Below are positions 1-7,237 of a DNA stretch of 18,643 bases, piece by piece. The DNA lies in NCBI GenBank assembly GCA_023228025.1, contig JALOCD010000088.1:1-18643 (forward strand), in the 5' to 3' direction. The notes under the pieces were generated by a model that searched no databases, was not told where the DNA came from, and saw only the letters and a list, made by a program, of their open reading frames with translations. A program made the position numbers and the translations under genes. Position 1 is the first letter of the stretch; every line of letters starts with the position of its first letter. This stretch comes from Prolixibacteraceae bacterium. Lineage in GTDB: Bacteria > Bacteroidota > Bacteroidia > Bacteroidales > Prolixibacteraceae.

Positions 1-118
1 ACAAATCCTTGTTTTGAACTAAAAAAGGGTTTACGAAAAAGAAAAGGGCAAAATTGAAAGATTTTAGCTCTAAAATTTGTTTTTCAACATAGAAGGACAC
101 AAAAATTAGAAAATTATA

Positions 119-155
119 GCTATTGGCCAATGGCTAACAACCAATAGCCAATAGC
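119..155. repeat. Heptamer-type imperfect palindrome upstream of proB
   Basis: Left arm 119-135 and right arm 139-155 are imperfect reverse complements (14 of 17 positions) with a 3-nt loop. The right arm is two heptamer-spaced copies of CCAATAGC (141-148 and 148-155). The element ends 16 nt before the proB ATG, so it would sit in the leader. The first 118 bases of the window show no gene that I can support. Confidence 0.7.
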
Positions 156-171
156 AAGAAGAAGCATTTGA

Positions 172-1263
172 ATGGTTAATTCTCCGGTTTACAAAAAAAT
201 AGTCGTCAAAGTTGGAAGCAATGTGCTAACCCAGGAGGATGGGATGTTGAATATCTTACGGATGACGCATGTTGTGGAACAGATTGCCCAACTGAAGAAG
301 GAAGGGGTGCAGGTGATCCTGGTCACATCAGGCGCCGTGGCAGCAGGCCGTGCGGAAGTTGATCCGGTTAAAAAACTGGATCCTGTTTCCAGCCGGCAGT
401 TGTGGTCGGCCGTTGGTCAGGTGAAACTGATCAACCGATACGCAGATTTGTTCCAGAAACAGGGCGTTATCTGTGCACAGGTGCTGACAACCAAGGAGAA
501 TTTTGGCGACAGGCTCCACTACCTGAACATGCGCAACTGCATGCAGACTTTGCTGGAAAACGATGTAGTTCCCGTTGTCAATGAGAATGATACCATCTCG
601 GTGACCGAGCTGATGTTTACCGACAATGATGAGCTTTCCGGATTGATCGCTTCGATGATGGACATGGAAGCCCTTGTAATTCTCTCCAATGTTGATGGCG
701 TTTACACCTCGGCTCCCGATCAACCAGGAAGTGAGCTAATCACCTCCATCCATCCGCACCAAAACAGTGGAAAGATCTCCATCTCAGCCAAAAAATCTAA
801 TTTTGGCAGGGGTGGCATGCTGACAAAATACCACATTGCGGCCAAACTAGCCGGACAGGGCATCTCTGTTTTTATTGCGAATGGGTTCAGGGAGAAGATA
901 TTGATAGATATCTTGCATGGATTAAATCACTCTCCGTGTACCCATTTTCTGCCCTCATCCAAGAAATCAAGTGGAGTTAGGAAGTGGCTCTCCCATTCAG
1001 ACGACTTTGCCCGCGGCGAGGTAGTGATCAACGAAGGCGCTTGTGCCGCTTTGCTTTCCGATAGGGCTGTAAGCCTATTAATGATTGGCATCTCGTCGGT
1101 CTCCGGCTATTTCAAAGATGGCGATATTGTGCGGATCAAAGACAGCGATGGAAAATTACTTGGCCTTGGGAAGGCCTCTTACTCCTCCGACGAAACCATG
1201 GAGGAGAAGGGTGGAAAGAAGACCAAACCATTTATTCACTACGATTATCTTTACTTGATTTGA
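172..1263 (+). CDS. proB: Glutamate 5-kinase (ProB)
   Basis: Glutamate 5-kinase phosphorylates the gamma-carboxyl of glutamate with ATP, the first step of proline synthesis in the cytoplasm. The 363-residue protein has the full two-domain layout. An amino-acid kinase domain fills roughly residues 1-260, with the N-terminal KVGSN loop, VTSGAVAAG, VVNENDTIS, the FTDNDELSG aspartate cluster, NVDGVY and a GRGGMLTK segment. A PUA-type domain follows at about 270-345 (RGEVVINEGA, GYFKDGDIVRI). Length is usual for the bacterial enzyme. The ATG at 172 is preceded by no Shine-Dalgarno sequence, as is common in Bacteroidetes. The stop TGA overlaps the proA ATG by one base (TGATG), so the two genes are very likely translationally coupled in one operon, matching their consecutive reactions. 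Confidence 0.96.
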   Translation: MVNSPVYKKIVVKVGSNVLTQEDGMLNILRMTHVVEQIAQLKKEGVQVILVTSGAVAAGRAEVDPVKKLDPVSSRQLWSAVGQVKLINRYADLFQKQGVICAQVLTTKENFGDRLHYLNMRNCMQTLLENDVVPVVNENDTISVTELMFTDNDELSGLIASMMDMEALVILSNVDGVYTSAPDQPGSELITSIHPHQNSGKISISAKKSNFGRGGMLTKYHIAAKLAGQGISVFIANGFREKILIDILHGLNHSPCTHFLPSSKKSSGVRKWLSHSDDFARGEVVINEGACAALLSDRAVSLLMIGISSVSGYFKDGDIVRIKDSDGKLLGLGKASYSSDETMEEKGGKKTKPFIHYDYLYLI

Positions 1264-2516
1264 TGGAAACGAATTTGACAAAATGTTTTGAGTCAGCTTT
1301 ACAGGCAAGCCGGGAACTGGTAAAATTGTCACCCGGGCAAATCAACGGATTGCTGCTCAAACTGGCTGATGCTGCAGAAGCATCTGCTGATCGTATATTG
1401 ATCGAAAATAAAAAGGATCTCGATCGGATGGATCCCGCCGACCCAAAATATGACCGGCTGAAACTGACCAAAGCAAGGATTGAGGCAATTGCATCGGATA
1501 TCAGAAATGTGGCGGCCTTACCTTCACCGCTAGGGAGAATATTATTTCAGGAACAGTTGCCAAACGGACTCCGTCTGAAAAGAATCAGCGTACCATTCGG
1601 GGTGATCGGCATTATTTTTGAAGCCCGCCCCAATGTTACATTCGATGTATTTTCTTTATGCATCAAATCGGGAAATGCTGTGATATTAAAGGGCGGAAGT
1701 GATGCTTCCTGTTCGAACGAGGCCATCGCCGGATTAATCAGGGAGGTCCTTGCATCTTTGGAGGTTGATGTCAACGCATTGACTTTGCTTCCACCATCGC
1801 GCGAAGCCACTACAGCATTGCTCCAGGCACGGGGTTATGTCGACCTGATTATTCCCAGAGGGAGCCAGGCATTGATCGACCATGTCCGCGAACATGCTAA
1901 AATTCCTGTTATCGAGACAGGCGCAGGTATCTGCCATACCTATTTTGATGCCGATGGTGACCTTGAAGTTGGAAGAAAGGTGGTTCACAATGCAAAAACG
2001 CGCAGGGTGAGCGTCTGTAATTCGCTTGATTGCCTGATCATGCACAAAGACCGTATGGCTGATTTGCCATACCTGGTCGGTTTGATGCCGGCCAATGAGG
2101 TTGAGATCTTTGCAGATCCCGACGCTTTCAAAGCCTTATCAGGAAATTATCCCGCCCATTTGTTGCATCCGGCGAACGATGAATCCTTTGGAACTGAATT
2201 CCTCTCTTACAAAATGGCCGTAAAAACCGTATCTTCGTTAGGGGAGGCGCTTGAGCATATCGCGCATTACGGTTCAAAACATAGTGAGGCGATCATCTCA
2301 GCCAACAGGAAAACCCTGGACGAATTTTTGCTATCTGTCGATGCGGCAGCCGTTTATGCCAATGCCAGTACCGCTTTCACCGATGGCGCTCAATTTGGAT
2401 TAGGAGCAGAAATTGGTATCAGTACCCAAAAACTGCATGCACGTGGACCCATGGCGCTTGAGGAGATTACTACTTACAAGTGGGTGGTAGAAGGGGAGGG
2501 GCAGATACGGAAGTAA
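1263..2516 (+). CDS. proA: Glutamate-5-semialdehyde dehydrogenase (ProA)
   Basis: ProA (gamma-glutamyl phosphate reductase) uses NADPH to reduce the unstable ProB product to glutamate-5-semialdehyde, which cyclises to pyrroline-5-carboxylate. From the ATG at 1263 the protein has 417 residues, the normal family size. Visible family motifs are PFGVIGIIFEARPNVT (about 111-126), LKGGSDAS, VIETGAGICHTYFD and the RRVSVCNSLD segment whose Cys252 is the catalytic aldehyde-dehydrogenase cysteine. The C-terminal part has the expected ALGAEIGISTQ-like segment (GLGAEIGISTQKLHARGPM). A TTG one codon upstream is also open, but the ATG overlapping the proB stop is the better start. The stop codon TAA at 2514-2516 overlaps the first unit of an AAGGATA tandem repeat. 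ProC is not in the window. Confidence 0.96.
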   Translation: METNLTKCFESALQASRELVKLSPGQINGLLLKLADAAEASADRILIENKKDLDRMDPADPKYDRLKLTKARIEAIASDIRNVAALPSPLGRILFQEQLPNGLRLKRISVPFGVIGIIFEARPNVTFDVFSLCIKSGNAVILKGGSDASCSNEAIAGLIREVLASLEVDVNALTLLPPSREATTALLQARGYVDLIIPRGSQALIDHVREHAKIPVIETGAGICHTYFDADGDLEVGRKVVHNAKTRRVSVCNSLDCLIMHKDRMADLPYLVGLMPANEVEIFADPDAFKALSGNYPAHLLHPANDESFGTEFLSYKMAVKTVSSLGEALEHIAHYGSKHSEAIISANRKTLDEFLLSVDAAAVYANASTAFTDGAQFGLGAEIGISTQKLHARGPMALEEITTYKWVVEGEGQIRK

Positions 2517-2573
2517 GGATAAAGGATAAAGGATAAAGGATAAAGTACAAAGGGCCCTTCGACAAGCTAAGGG
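2515..2573. repeat. AAGGATA heptamer array plus CCCTT/AAGGG hairpin after proA
   Basis: Four perfect tandem copies of AAGGATA occupy 2515-2542, with a partial copy to 2545, starting inside the proA stop codon. A small hairpin follows with stem CCCTT (2555-2559) and AAGGG (2569-2573) around CGACAAGCT. Further GATGAG-like repetition is seen around 2589-2616. The same AAGGATA unit recurs about 4 kb away at 6351-6383 and 6464-6496, so this is a dispersed family, not a local slip. Confidence 0.85.
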
Positions 2574-2653
2574 ACCGGCGCACGGGAAGATGAGAGGATG
2601 AGAAAATGGGACTATGAGACCTCTTTTTTCTGGTTGTCGGTTTGTTTGTATTT

Positions 2654-2690
2654 CTCTGTGTGACTCTGTGCTTCTCTGTGCAACTCTGTG
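2654..2690 (+). repeat. CTCTGTG array with exact 10-base period upstream of argF'
   Basis: CTCTGTG occurs at 2654, 2664, 2674 and 2684, always 10 bases apart, with variable 3-nt linkers (TGA, CTT, CAA). The array ends 41 nt before the argF' ATG. A near-consensus -7 box AATATTTG (2692-2699) follows immediately, so the repeats would lie just upstream of, or in, the argF' promoter if that box is real. Confidence 0.8.
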
Positions 2691-2731
2691 TAATATTTGA
2701 AAATAGAAAATTTAAAATCGAAAATATAGTT

Positions 2732-3682
2732 ATGCGTCACTTTACATCAGTTTACGATATTCCCGACCTGAAAAAGGCGGTCGAAATGGCCCGGGAGATC
2801 AAGAAAAATCCATATGGCTACCAACATCTTGGTAAAAATAAAACGATGGTTTTGATCTTCTTCGACTCAAGTTTGCGTACCAGGTTAAGTACCCAGAAGG
2901 CTGCCATGAACCTGGGTATGAATACCATGGTTTTGAATGTCAGTCAGGATGGCTGGTCGCTGGAAACCGAACTGGGCGTAGTTATGGACGGCGACAAACC
3001 GGAGCACCTCCGCGAAGCCATTCCGGTTATCGGGACTTACTGCGATGTGATAGGCGTCAGGGCTTTTGCCCGTTTTGAAAGCAAAGAGGATGATTACAGG
3101 GAGAAAATCCTGCAGCAGTTCATCGATTTTGCCGGCGTACCCGTTGTCAGCATGGAGGCCGCCACGCGACATCCTTTACAGAGTTTTGCCGACCTGATCA
3201 CCATCGAGGAGTTCAAGACAAAACCAAAACCGAAGGTGGTACTCACCTGGGCGCCCCATCCAAAAGCGTTGCCGCAGGCCGTTCCCAACTCTTTTGTAGA
3301 GTGGATGCGCCAAACCGACTATGAACTGGTGGTAACCCATCCGGAAGGGTATGAGCTGGCGCCCGAATTTATGGGTGACCTGAAAGTAGAATACGATCAG
3401 AACAAAGCCTTCGAAGGGGCAGATTTTATCTATGCAAAAAACTGGTCGGCCTACGGAGAGTACGGAAAGATCCTTTCAAAAGACATGAATTGGACCGTTA
3501 CCATGGAAAAAATGAAGCTGACCAACAATGCCAGATTCATGCATTGCCTGCCTGTGAGGAGAAATATGATCGTGACAGACGAAGTTTTGGACAGTGATCG
3601 TTCCATTGTGGTGCAGGAAGCAGAAAATCGTGTATATTCGGCACAGACTGTTTTAAAAATGATATTGGAGAAATTGGTATGA
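2732..3682 (+). CDS. argF': N-succinylornithine carbamoyltransferase (ArgF')
   Basis: This is a transcarbamylase of the Bacteroidetes ArgF' type, which carbamoylates N-succinylornithine to N-succinylcitrulline instead of using free ornithine. The 316-residue protein has the carbamoyl-phosphate loop in variant form (SSLRTR, about 46-51), MDGDKPEHL (85-93), MEAATRHPLQSFADL, TWAPHPKALPQAVPNS and HCLPVRRN near the C terminus. Pro90 lies in the DGDKPEHL loop. From family knowledge, the Bacteroides fragilis succinyl-specific enzyme has proline at this place, whereas acetylornithine-specific Xanthomonas enzymes have glutamate, so I infer succinyl specificity. The frame is open back to 2642, but that stretch is translated CTCTGTG repeat DNA; the family begins at MRHFTSVYDI. 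The stop overlaps the argB ATG (ATGA), indicating coupling. Confidence 0.93.
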   Translation: MRHFTSVYDIPDLKKAVEMAREIKKNPYGYQHLGKNKTMVLIFFDSSLRTRLSTQKAAMNLGMNTMVLNVSQDGWSLETELGVVMDGDKPEHLREAIPVIGTYCDVIGVRAFARFESKEDDYREKILQQFIDFAGVPVVSMEAATRHPLQSFADLITIEEFKTKPKPKVVLTWAPHPKALPQAVPNSFVEWMRQTDYELVVTHPEGYELAPEFMGDLKVEYDQNKAFEGADFIYAKNWSAYGEYGKILSKDMNWTVTMEKMKLTNNARFMHCLPVRRNMIVTDEVLDSDRSIVVQEAENRVYSAQTVLKMILEKLV

Positions 3683-4461
3683 GTGATCGTCTGACAATCA
3701 TCAAAGTAGGTGGAAATGTGGTAGAGGAGGAAGCCTCATTAAAATCCTTGCTGAAAGATTTTTCCAGGGTGGCCGGGTATAAAATTTTGGTTCACGGTGG
3801 AGGTAAATCTGCCAATATTCTTTCTGAGAAACTTGGATTGGCGAGTAAAAAAGTGGATGGTCGCAGAATTACGGATGCCGAGACACTGAAGGTGGTGACC
3901 ATGGTTTATGCCGGATTGGTCAACAAAAACATTGTTGCCGGCTTGCAGGCTTTGGGCAACAATTCCATCGGACTTACCGGTGCAGATCTGGACATGATCC
4001 GTGCCGGAAAGCGTCCTGTCGGTGAAATTGATTACGGGTATGTTGGCGATATTAAAACAGTCAACTACCAGGCCCTGAAGGAACTGCTGGATTCCGGCGC
4101 TGTACCGGTATTGGCGCCGATCACCCACGATGGTCATGGTCAGTTGCTCAATACCAACGCTGATACCATTGCTTCCGAAGTAGCCGCGGCCATGTGTTTC
4201 GATTATGAAGTACGCCTGATTTTCTGTTTTGAGAAGAGTGGTGTGCTGATGAATGAAGATGATGAGAAATCGCTCGTCAATGAAATAAATCCTGAACTCT
4301 TCGCACAATTAAAGCACGACGGCATTGTTTCCGGAGGTATGATCCCGAAACTATCGGATGGATTTGCCGCCCTTCATCGTGGTGTTAAGGAGGTGGTCAT
4401 CACCAATCCTGCCGGGATTTCCGAGGGGTTGAGGGGAACCAGGTTGGTTTTGGACAAGTGA
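3679..4461 (+). CDS. argB: Acetylglutamate kinase family (ArgB; possibly acting on N-succinylglutamate)
   Basis: ArgB phosphorylates the gamma-carboxyl of N-acylglutamate, the second committed step of arginine synthesis. The 260-residue protein has the N-terminal KVGGNVV glycine loop, LVHGGGKSANILSEKLG (about 38-54), DGRRITDAETL, NSIGLTGADLDMIRA, LNTNADTIASEVAAAM and a C-terminal GGMIPKLSDG with VVITNPAG. It is a short form without the N-terminal helix that the hexameric, arginine-inhibited kinases use, so arginine feedback of that kind is not expected. It overlaps argF' by four bases (ATGA). With a succinylornithine-type transcarbamylase next to it, the natural substrate may be N-succinylglutamate; this is inference from context. 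The stop codon lies inside the left arm of a long inverted repeat. Confidence 0.93.
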   Translation: MSDRLTIIKVGGNVVEEEASLKSLLKDFSRVAGYKILVHGGGKSANILSEKLGLASKKVDGRRITDAETLKVVTMVYAGLVNKNIVAGLQALGNNSIGLTGADLDMIRAGKRPVGEIDYGYVGDIKTVNYQALKELLDSGAVPVLAPITHDGHGQLLNTNADTIASEVAAAMCFDYEVRLIFCFEKSGVLMNEDDEKSLVNEINPELFAQLKHDGIVSGGMIPKLSDGFAALHRGVKEVVITNPAGISEGLRGTRLVLDK

Positions 4462-4576
4462 CTAAAGTGAACTAAAGTGACTAGAGTGACTAAAGTTATG
4501 GACTCCGAACTATTTATGCCAGTGGCGTAAGTACTTTATTAACTTTAGTCACTTTAGTTCACTTTAGTCACTTGTC
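4453..4576. repeat. Long inverted repeat between argB and argE
   Basis: The left arm is 4453-4497 and the right arm 4541-4576. The right arm (36 bp) is the exact reverse complement of the left arm except that the left carries one extra 9-bp unit. Both arms are built from tandem variants of GTGACTAAA or GTGAACTAAA. The spacer is 43 bp. The left arm begins in the last codons of argB and includes its stop TGA; the right arm ends 24 nt before the argE ATG. As RNA it would form a long hairpin that could end transcription, stabilise the 3' end or block the argE leader. No T-run follows, so it does not look like a standard intrinsic terminator. Confidence 0.9.
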
Positions 4577-4599
4577 TCCATTAAAAACAATTGTAATTT

Positions 4600-5667
4600 A
4601 TGCAGCAAATGAATCCAGTCTATATAGAAGATTCCATTGCCCTCCTGCGTGCCATGATCCGCATTCCCTCCCTCAGCCGGGAGGAGAAGGATGTTGCGGA
4701 TTTGGTCGAGCAAAAGCTTACTTCCTGGGGTTACCAACCCTACCGGGAGAGTAACAATGTATGGATTCGCTCTTCTCAGTGGAAAGAGGGGCTGCCAACC
4801 ATTGTGCTGAATTCCCATGTGGATACGGTGCGTCCTGCCAAAGCGTGGAGTTACGATCCCTTTGGCGCTTCCGAGGAGGATGGAAAATTGATTGGGCTGG
4901 GCAGCAACGATGCCGGGGCTTCTGTGGTAGCGCTTCTCAGCGCTTTCAGGCATCTGGAACAAAAGCCTCAACCCTACAACCTGATCTTTTGCGCAAGTGC
5001 TGAAGAGGAAATTTCAGGATTGAATGGTGTTGCCTCAGTATTGAAGCATTTCGGAAAACTTAATCTGGCAGTAGTCGGTGAACCTACCGGGATGCAAATG
5101 GCCGTCGCGGAGAAAGGATTGATCGTACTCGACTGTGAAGCCAAAGGGAAGTTGGGGCACGCTGCCCGCAACGAAGGAGAGAACGCGATCTACAAGGCAA
5201 TGGCCGATATTAAGATACTGACTAAGTTGTCATTGCCGAAGAAATCGGAAAAGCTGGGACCGGTAAAGATTACGGTTACCCAGATTGAGGCTGGTTCCCA
5301 GCACAATGTTGTTCCTGATTCCTGCAAATTCGTGGCAGATGTTAGGACCAACGAATGTTATTCCAACGAGGAGGTGTACCAAATCATTGCTAAAACCATC
5401 GGATCTGAAGTAACCCCACGTTCGTTCCGATTAAACTCCTCCGGTATCCCATTGGATCATCCATTGGTACAAAGAGGAATCACGTTGGGATTGGCGCCGT
5501 ATGGTTCTCCCACAACCTCAGATCAGGCGGTTATTCCCTGCACCTCGATTAAGATCGGTCCCGGCGAATCTGCCCGCTCGCATACGGCAGATGAATTCAT
5601 TTATTTGGATGAAATCCGTAAAGGGGTGGAGATTTATGTGAAGTTGCTGGATCAATTGCAGGTCTAA
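4600..5667 (+). CDS. argE: M20-family N-acyl-ornithine/citrulline deacylase (ArgE-like)
   Basis: This is a zinc-dependent M20 amidohydrolase of the ArgE/DapE group, 355 residues. Metal ligands and motifs are in order: NSHVDTV (His73, Asp75), the bridging Asp104 in LGSNDAGAS, the catalytic glutamates in SAEEEISG (135-136), VVGEPTG (Glu161), the dimerisation-domain GHAAR (His187) and the C-terminal SHTADEF (His328). In arginine synthesis this enzyme removes the N-acyl group. Because the neighbouring transcarbamylase appears to be succinylornithine-specific, the substrate here is probably N-succinylcitrulline, by inference. The M20 family also includes dipeptidases and DapE, but the arg-gene context favours ArgE. 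The start is the ATG at 4600, 24 nt after a long hairpin arm. Expression separate from argB is possible. Confidence 0.88.
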   Translation: MQQMNPVYIEDSIALLRAMIRIPSLSREEKDVADLVEQKLTSWGYQPYRESNNVWIRSSQWKEGLPTIVLNSHVDTVRPAKAWSYDPFGASEEDGKLIGLGSNDAGASVVALLSAFRHLEQKPQPYNLIFCASAEEEISGLNGVASVLKHFGKLNLAVVGEPTGMQMAVAEKGLIVLDCEAKGKLGHAARNEGENAIYKAMADIKILTKLSLPKKSEKLGPVKITVTQIEAGSQHNVVPDSCKFVADVRTNECYSNEEVYQIIAKTIGSEVTPRSFRLNSSGIPLDHPLVQRGITLGLAPYGSPTTSDQAVIPCTSIKIGPGESARSHTADEFIYLDEIRKGVEIYVKLLDQLQV

Positions 5668-5687
5668 AAAATTACGATAGAACGATT

Positions 5688-5762
5688 GTAGAGACGCACG
5701 GCCGTGCGTCTTCACAATCACCATGATAATTTGTTGAGAGACGCACAGCCGTGCGTCTCTAC
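5688..5762. repeat. Pair of GACGCAC...GTGCGTC palindromes after argE
   Basis: Two copies of a GC-rich palindrome lie head to tail. Copy 1 is at about 5688-5715 with core GACGCACGGCCGTGCGTC. Copy 2 is at 5736-5762 with core GACGCACAGCCGTGCGTC and outer bases that extend the pairing (GAGA/TCTC). Each can form a stable hairpin. They lie between the converging ends of argE (5667) and the DUF4494 gene (5773), so they may act as a bidirectional 3'-end element. From memory, similar palindromes are dispersed in other Bacteroidetes genomes. Confidence 0.85.
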
Positions 5763-5772
5763 GCGCCCCTAT

Positions 5773-6312
5773 TTAATTTAGATGCAGATCGTCCTCTTCT
5801 TCGGATTCCTCTTCCGAATCATCATTTCCGAACGGATCATCCCCATTGATGATTTTGGTAAAATTATCCGGTATTTTTTGCGCTTCAGGAACATACGGGA
5901 ATACATCGATGATGGGGCTTTCCGTGATCCCGCCAATTTCGAAATCGGCCATCATCCCTTTCATCGCTTCGATTACCTGATCATACGCAGCTTTAACATT
6001 GTCTGAAAAGACCAGCACAAACTGACTGACCCTCTTCTCTTTGCCACTCTCTTCATCGAAAGTGATGAAGGTGACCTTTGCCTTGTACCAGCGGTCACCC
6101 ACCTCAGAAGGGATGATCTCAGCCAGCTTCGTTTTGGATATTCTTGTAACCGTAAATTCACCACTGACCATCGAGACCAACTCTTTGTAGATACGCGTTT
6201 CTGCCTCGGTAAAGGAAACCGCATCCAGTAGGTAGGTCTCGCTCACTTTCTTTTCACGGCCATCTTCCCCCATCTTGGAGTATTTTGCCGTGCATTCAAA
6301 CCAGGTATTCAT
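5773..6312 (-). CDS. DUF4494 domain protein
   Basis: This 179-residue soluble protein belongs, by recognition of its sequence, to the Bacteroidetes-specific DUF4494 family of unknown function. It starts MNTWFECTAKYSKMGEDG and has the family's conserved KVSETYLLDAVSFTEAE segment, a central KLAEIIPSEVGDRWYKAKVTFITFDE stretch and a conserved ESPIIDVFPY near residue 140. The C terminus (about 160-179) is a run of Asp, Glu and Ser. There is no signal peptide or membrane segment, so it should be cytoplasmic. It is transcribed in the same direction as the upstream hydrolase but separated by about 170 bp of repeat DNA, so it may have its own promoter. No function can be assigned. Confidence 0.85.
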   Translation of the reverse strand: MNTWFECTAKYSKMGEDGREKKVSETYLLDAVSFTEAETRIYKELVSMVSGEFTVTRISKTKLAEIIPSEVGDRWYKAKVTFITFDEESGKEKRVSQFVLVFSDNVKAAYDQVIEAMKGMMADFEIGGITESPIIDVFPYVPEAQKIPDNFTKIINGDDPFGNDDSEEESEEEDDLHLN

Positions 6313-6350
6313 GTTTTATATTTATTTGTGTGATTATTAAATGGATGCAG

Positions 6351-6496
6351 AAGGATAAAGGATAAAGTTTAAAGGATAAAGGGAAGAACGCGTTGATCGG
6401 AATTGTTGCAAATTCCATAACTCATATCTCATAACTCATACCTCATACCTTAACTCTACTCCCCCCTTTATCCTTTTAACTTTATCCTTTATCCTT
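6351..6496. repeat. 33-bp AAGGATA inverted repeat with CTCATAN heptamers in the spacer
   Basis: The left arm 6351-6383 and right arm 6464-6496 are reverse complements over 33 bp with a single mismatch. Each consists of AAGGATA units. The 80-bp spacer contains four tandem heptamers CTCATAT, CTCATAA, CTCATAC, CTCATAC at 6421-6448. The right arm overlaps the 3' end of the SGNH hydrolase gene, including its stop codon at 6482-6484. The element fills most of the gap between that gene and the DUF4494 gene. Confidence 0.9.
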
Positions 6497-7201
6497 TTGA
6501 TTTAAAACCTTGTCAATTTCAGCCTTAATCATGGCGCCCCAAATCTTGTACCCCTCCCGGTTGAGGTGAAGGTGATCGTCCCTGAAGAGTTCGTTCCGGG
6601 GTTCCCCTTTTTCGTTCAGGAAGCTTTGGGCTGTTTCGATGAAATAGAGGTTTTTCTGCTTGTGGCACAGGGCTTTCAACAAGGCATTGTTCTCCTTGAT
6701 CAACGGCCATTTTTTCCAACGGCTCTGGGATGGCGTAATTTCGATAAGGAAAACCGGCTGTTTCCTGTACTTGGCGCGGATGGTTTTGACGATTTTCCGG
6801 AAGGTGGCGGCGCTCTCTTTCGGGCTCAGGTCGTTGGGGGAACCGGTGATGTCGTTGGCTATAAAAATGACAACCGCCCTGAATTGATGCGGATAGACAA
6901 TCCGCTCGGCGTATTGCGCAACAGCCGGTGAGTCGGATCCGCCAAATCCCCGTTGAATGATGGGGTAGGGCGCCATCTCCTCCTTGATGGTGCTCCATAA
7001 CCGGATACTTGAACTTCCCACAAAGAGCAGCGAATTATCCGAATATTTCTCAGTCTGGTTGAGCTTGTCGAAAGCGGCCATTTCAGCTTCCCATTTGGCC
7101 CCAACCTCTACCTTGTTTTTTTGGGCGATGCAGGAGGAGATGAAAATCAGCGAGGCGAAAATCAGCGTCGTTAATCTGAGCGTGTAGACAGTTCTTTTCA
7201 T
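6482..7201 (-). CDS. SGNH/GDSL-type hydrolase lipoprotein
   Basis: This 239-residue protein is a predicted lipoprotein esterase of the SGNH superfamily. Residues 1-24 form a signal peptide ending in ISSC, with Cys24 as the likely lipidation site. The blocks follow in order: VGSSSIRLW (block I, nucleophile Ser64), RGFGGSD (block II glycine), FIANDITG (block III, Asn116) and FRDDHLHLNREGY (block V, Asp209 and His212). Such enzymes deacylate carbohydrates, lipids or peptidoglycan; the substrate cannot be told here. The frame is open to 7294, but the extra 31 codons come from a palindromic repeat, so the ATG at 7201 before the signal peptide is chosen. The last residues KDKG and the stop are encoded by AAGGATA repeat DNA. 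Confidence 0.85.
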   Translation of the reverse strand: MKRTVYTLRLTTLIFASLIFISSCIAQKNKVEVGAKWEAEMAAFDKLNQTEKYSDNSLLFVGSSSIRLWSTIKEEMAPYPIIQRGFGGSDSPAVAQYAERIVYPHQFRAVVIFIANDITGSPNDLSPKESAATFRKIVKTIRAKYRKQPVFLIEITPSQSRWKKWPLIKENNALLKALCHKQKNLYFIETAQSFLNEKGEPRNELFRDDHLHLNREGYKIWGAMIKAEIDKVLNQKDKG

Positions 7202-7237
7202 ATTCAATCTTTTCAATGTTACATTATTATCCAAAAT

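Noticed and set aside
72..79. Promoter -7 box for proB at AAAATTTG
   Set aside because: The TA is one base too far from TTTG and no -33 box is spaced properly; the evidence is too weak to annotate.
2642..2731. 30-codon N-terminal extension of ArgF'
   Set aside because: It is translated CTCTGTG repeat DNA and the family starts at MRHFTSVYDI, so the ATG at 2732 is used.
3739..4308. 189-codon open frame antisense to argB
   Set aside because: It lies wholly within a well-supported gene and resembles no family.
4453..4576. Insertion sequence ends between argB and argE
   Set aside because: Only 43 bp lie between the arms, with no transposase and no target duplication visible.
6566..6931. Plus-strand 121-codon open frame within the SGNH gene
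   Set aside because: The SGNH catalytic blocks are on the other strand, and this frame has no recognisable motif.
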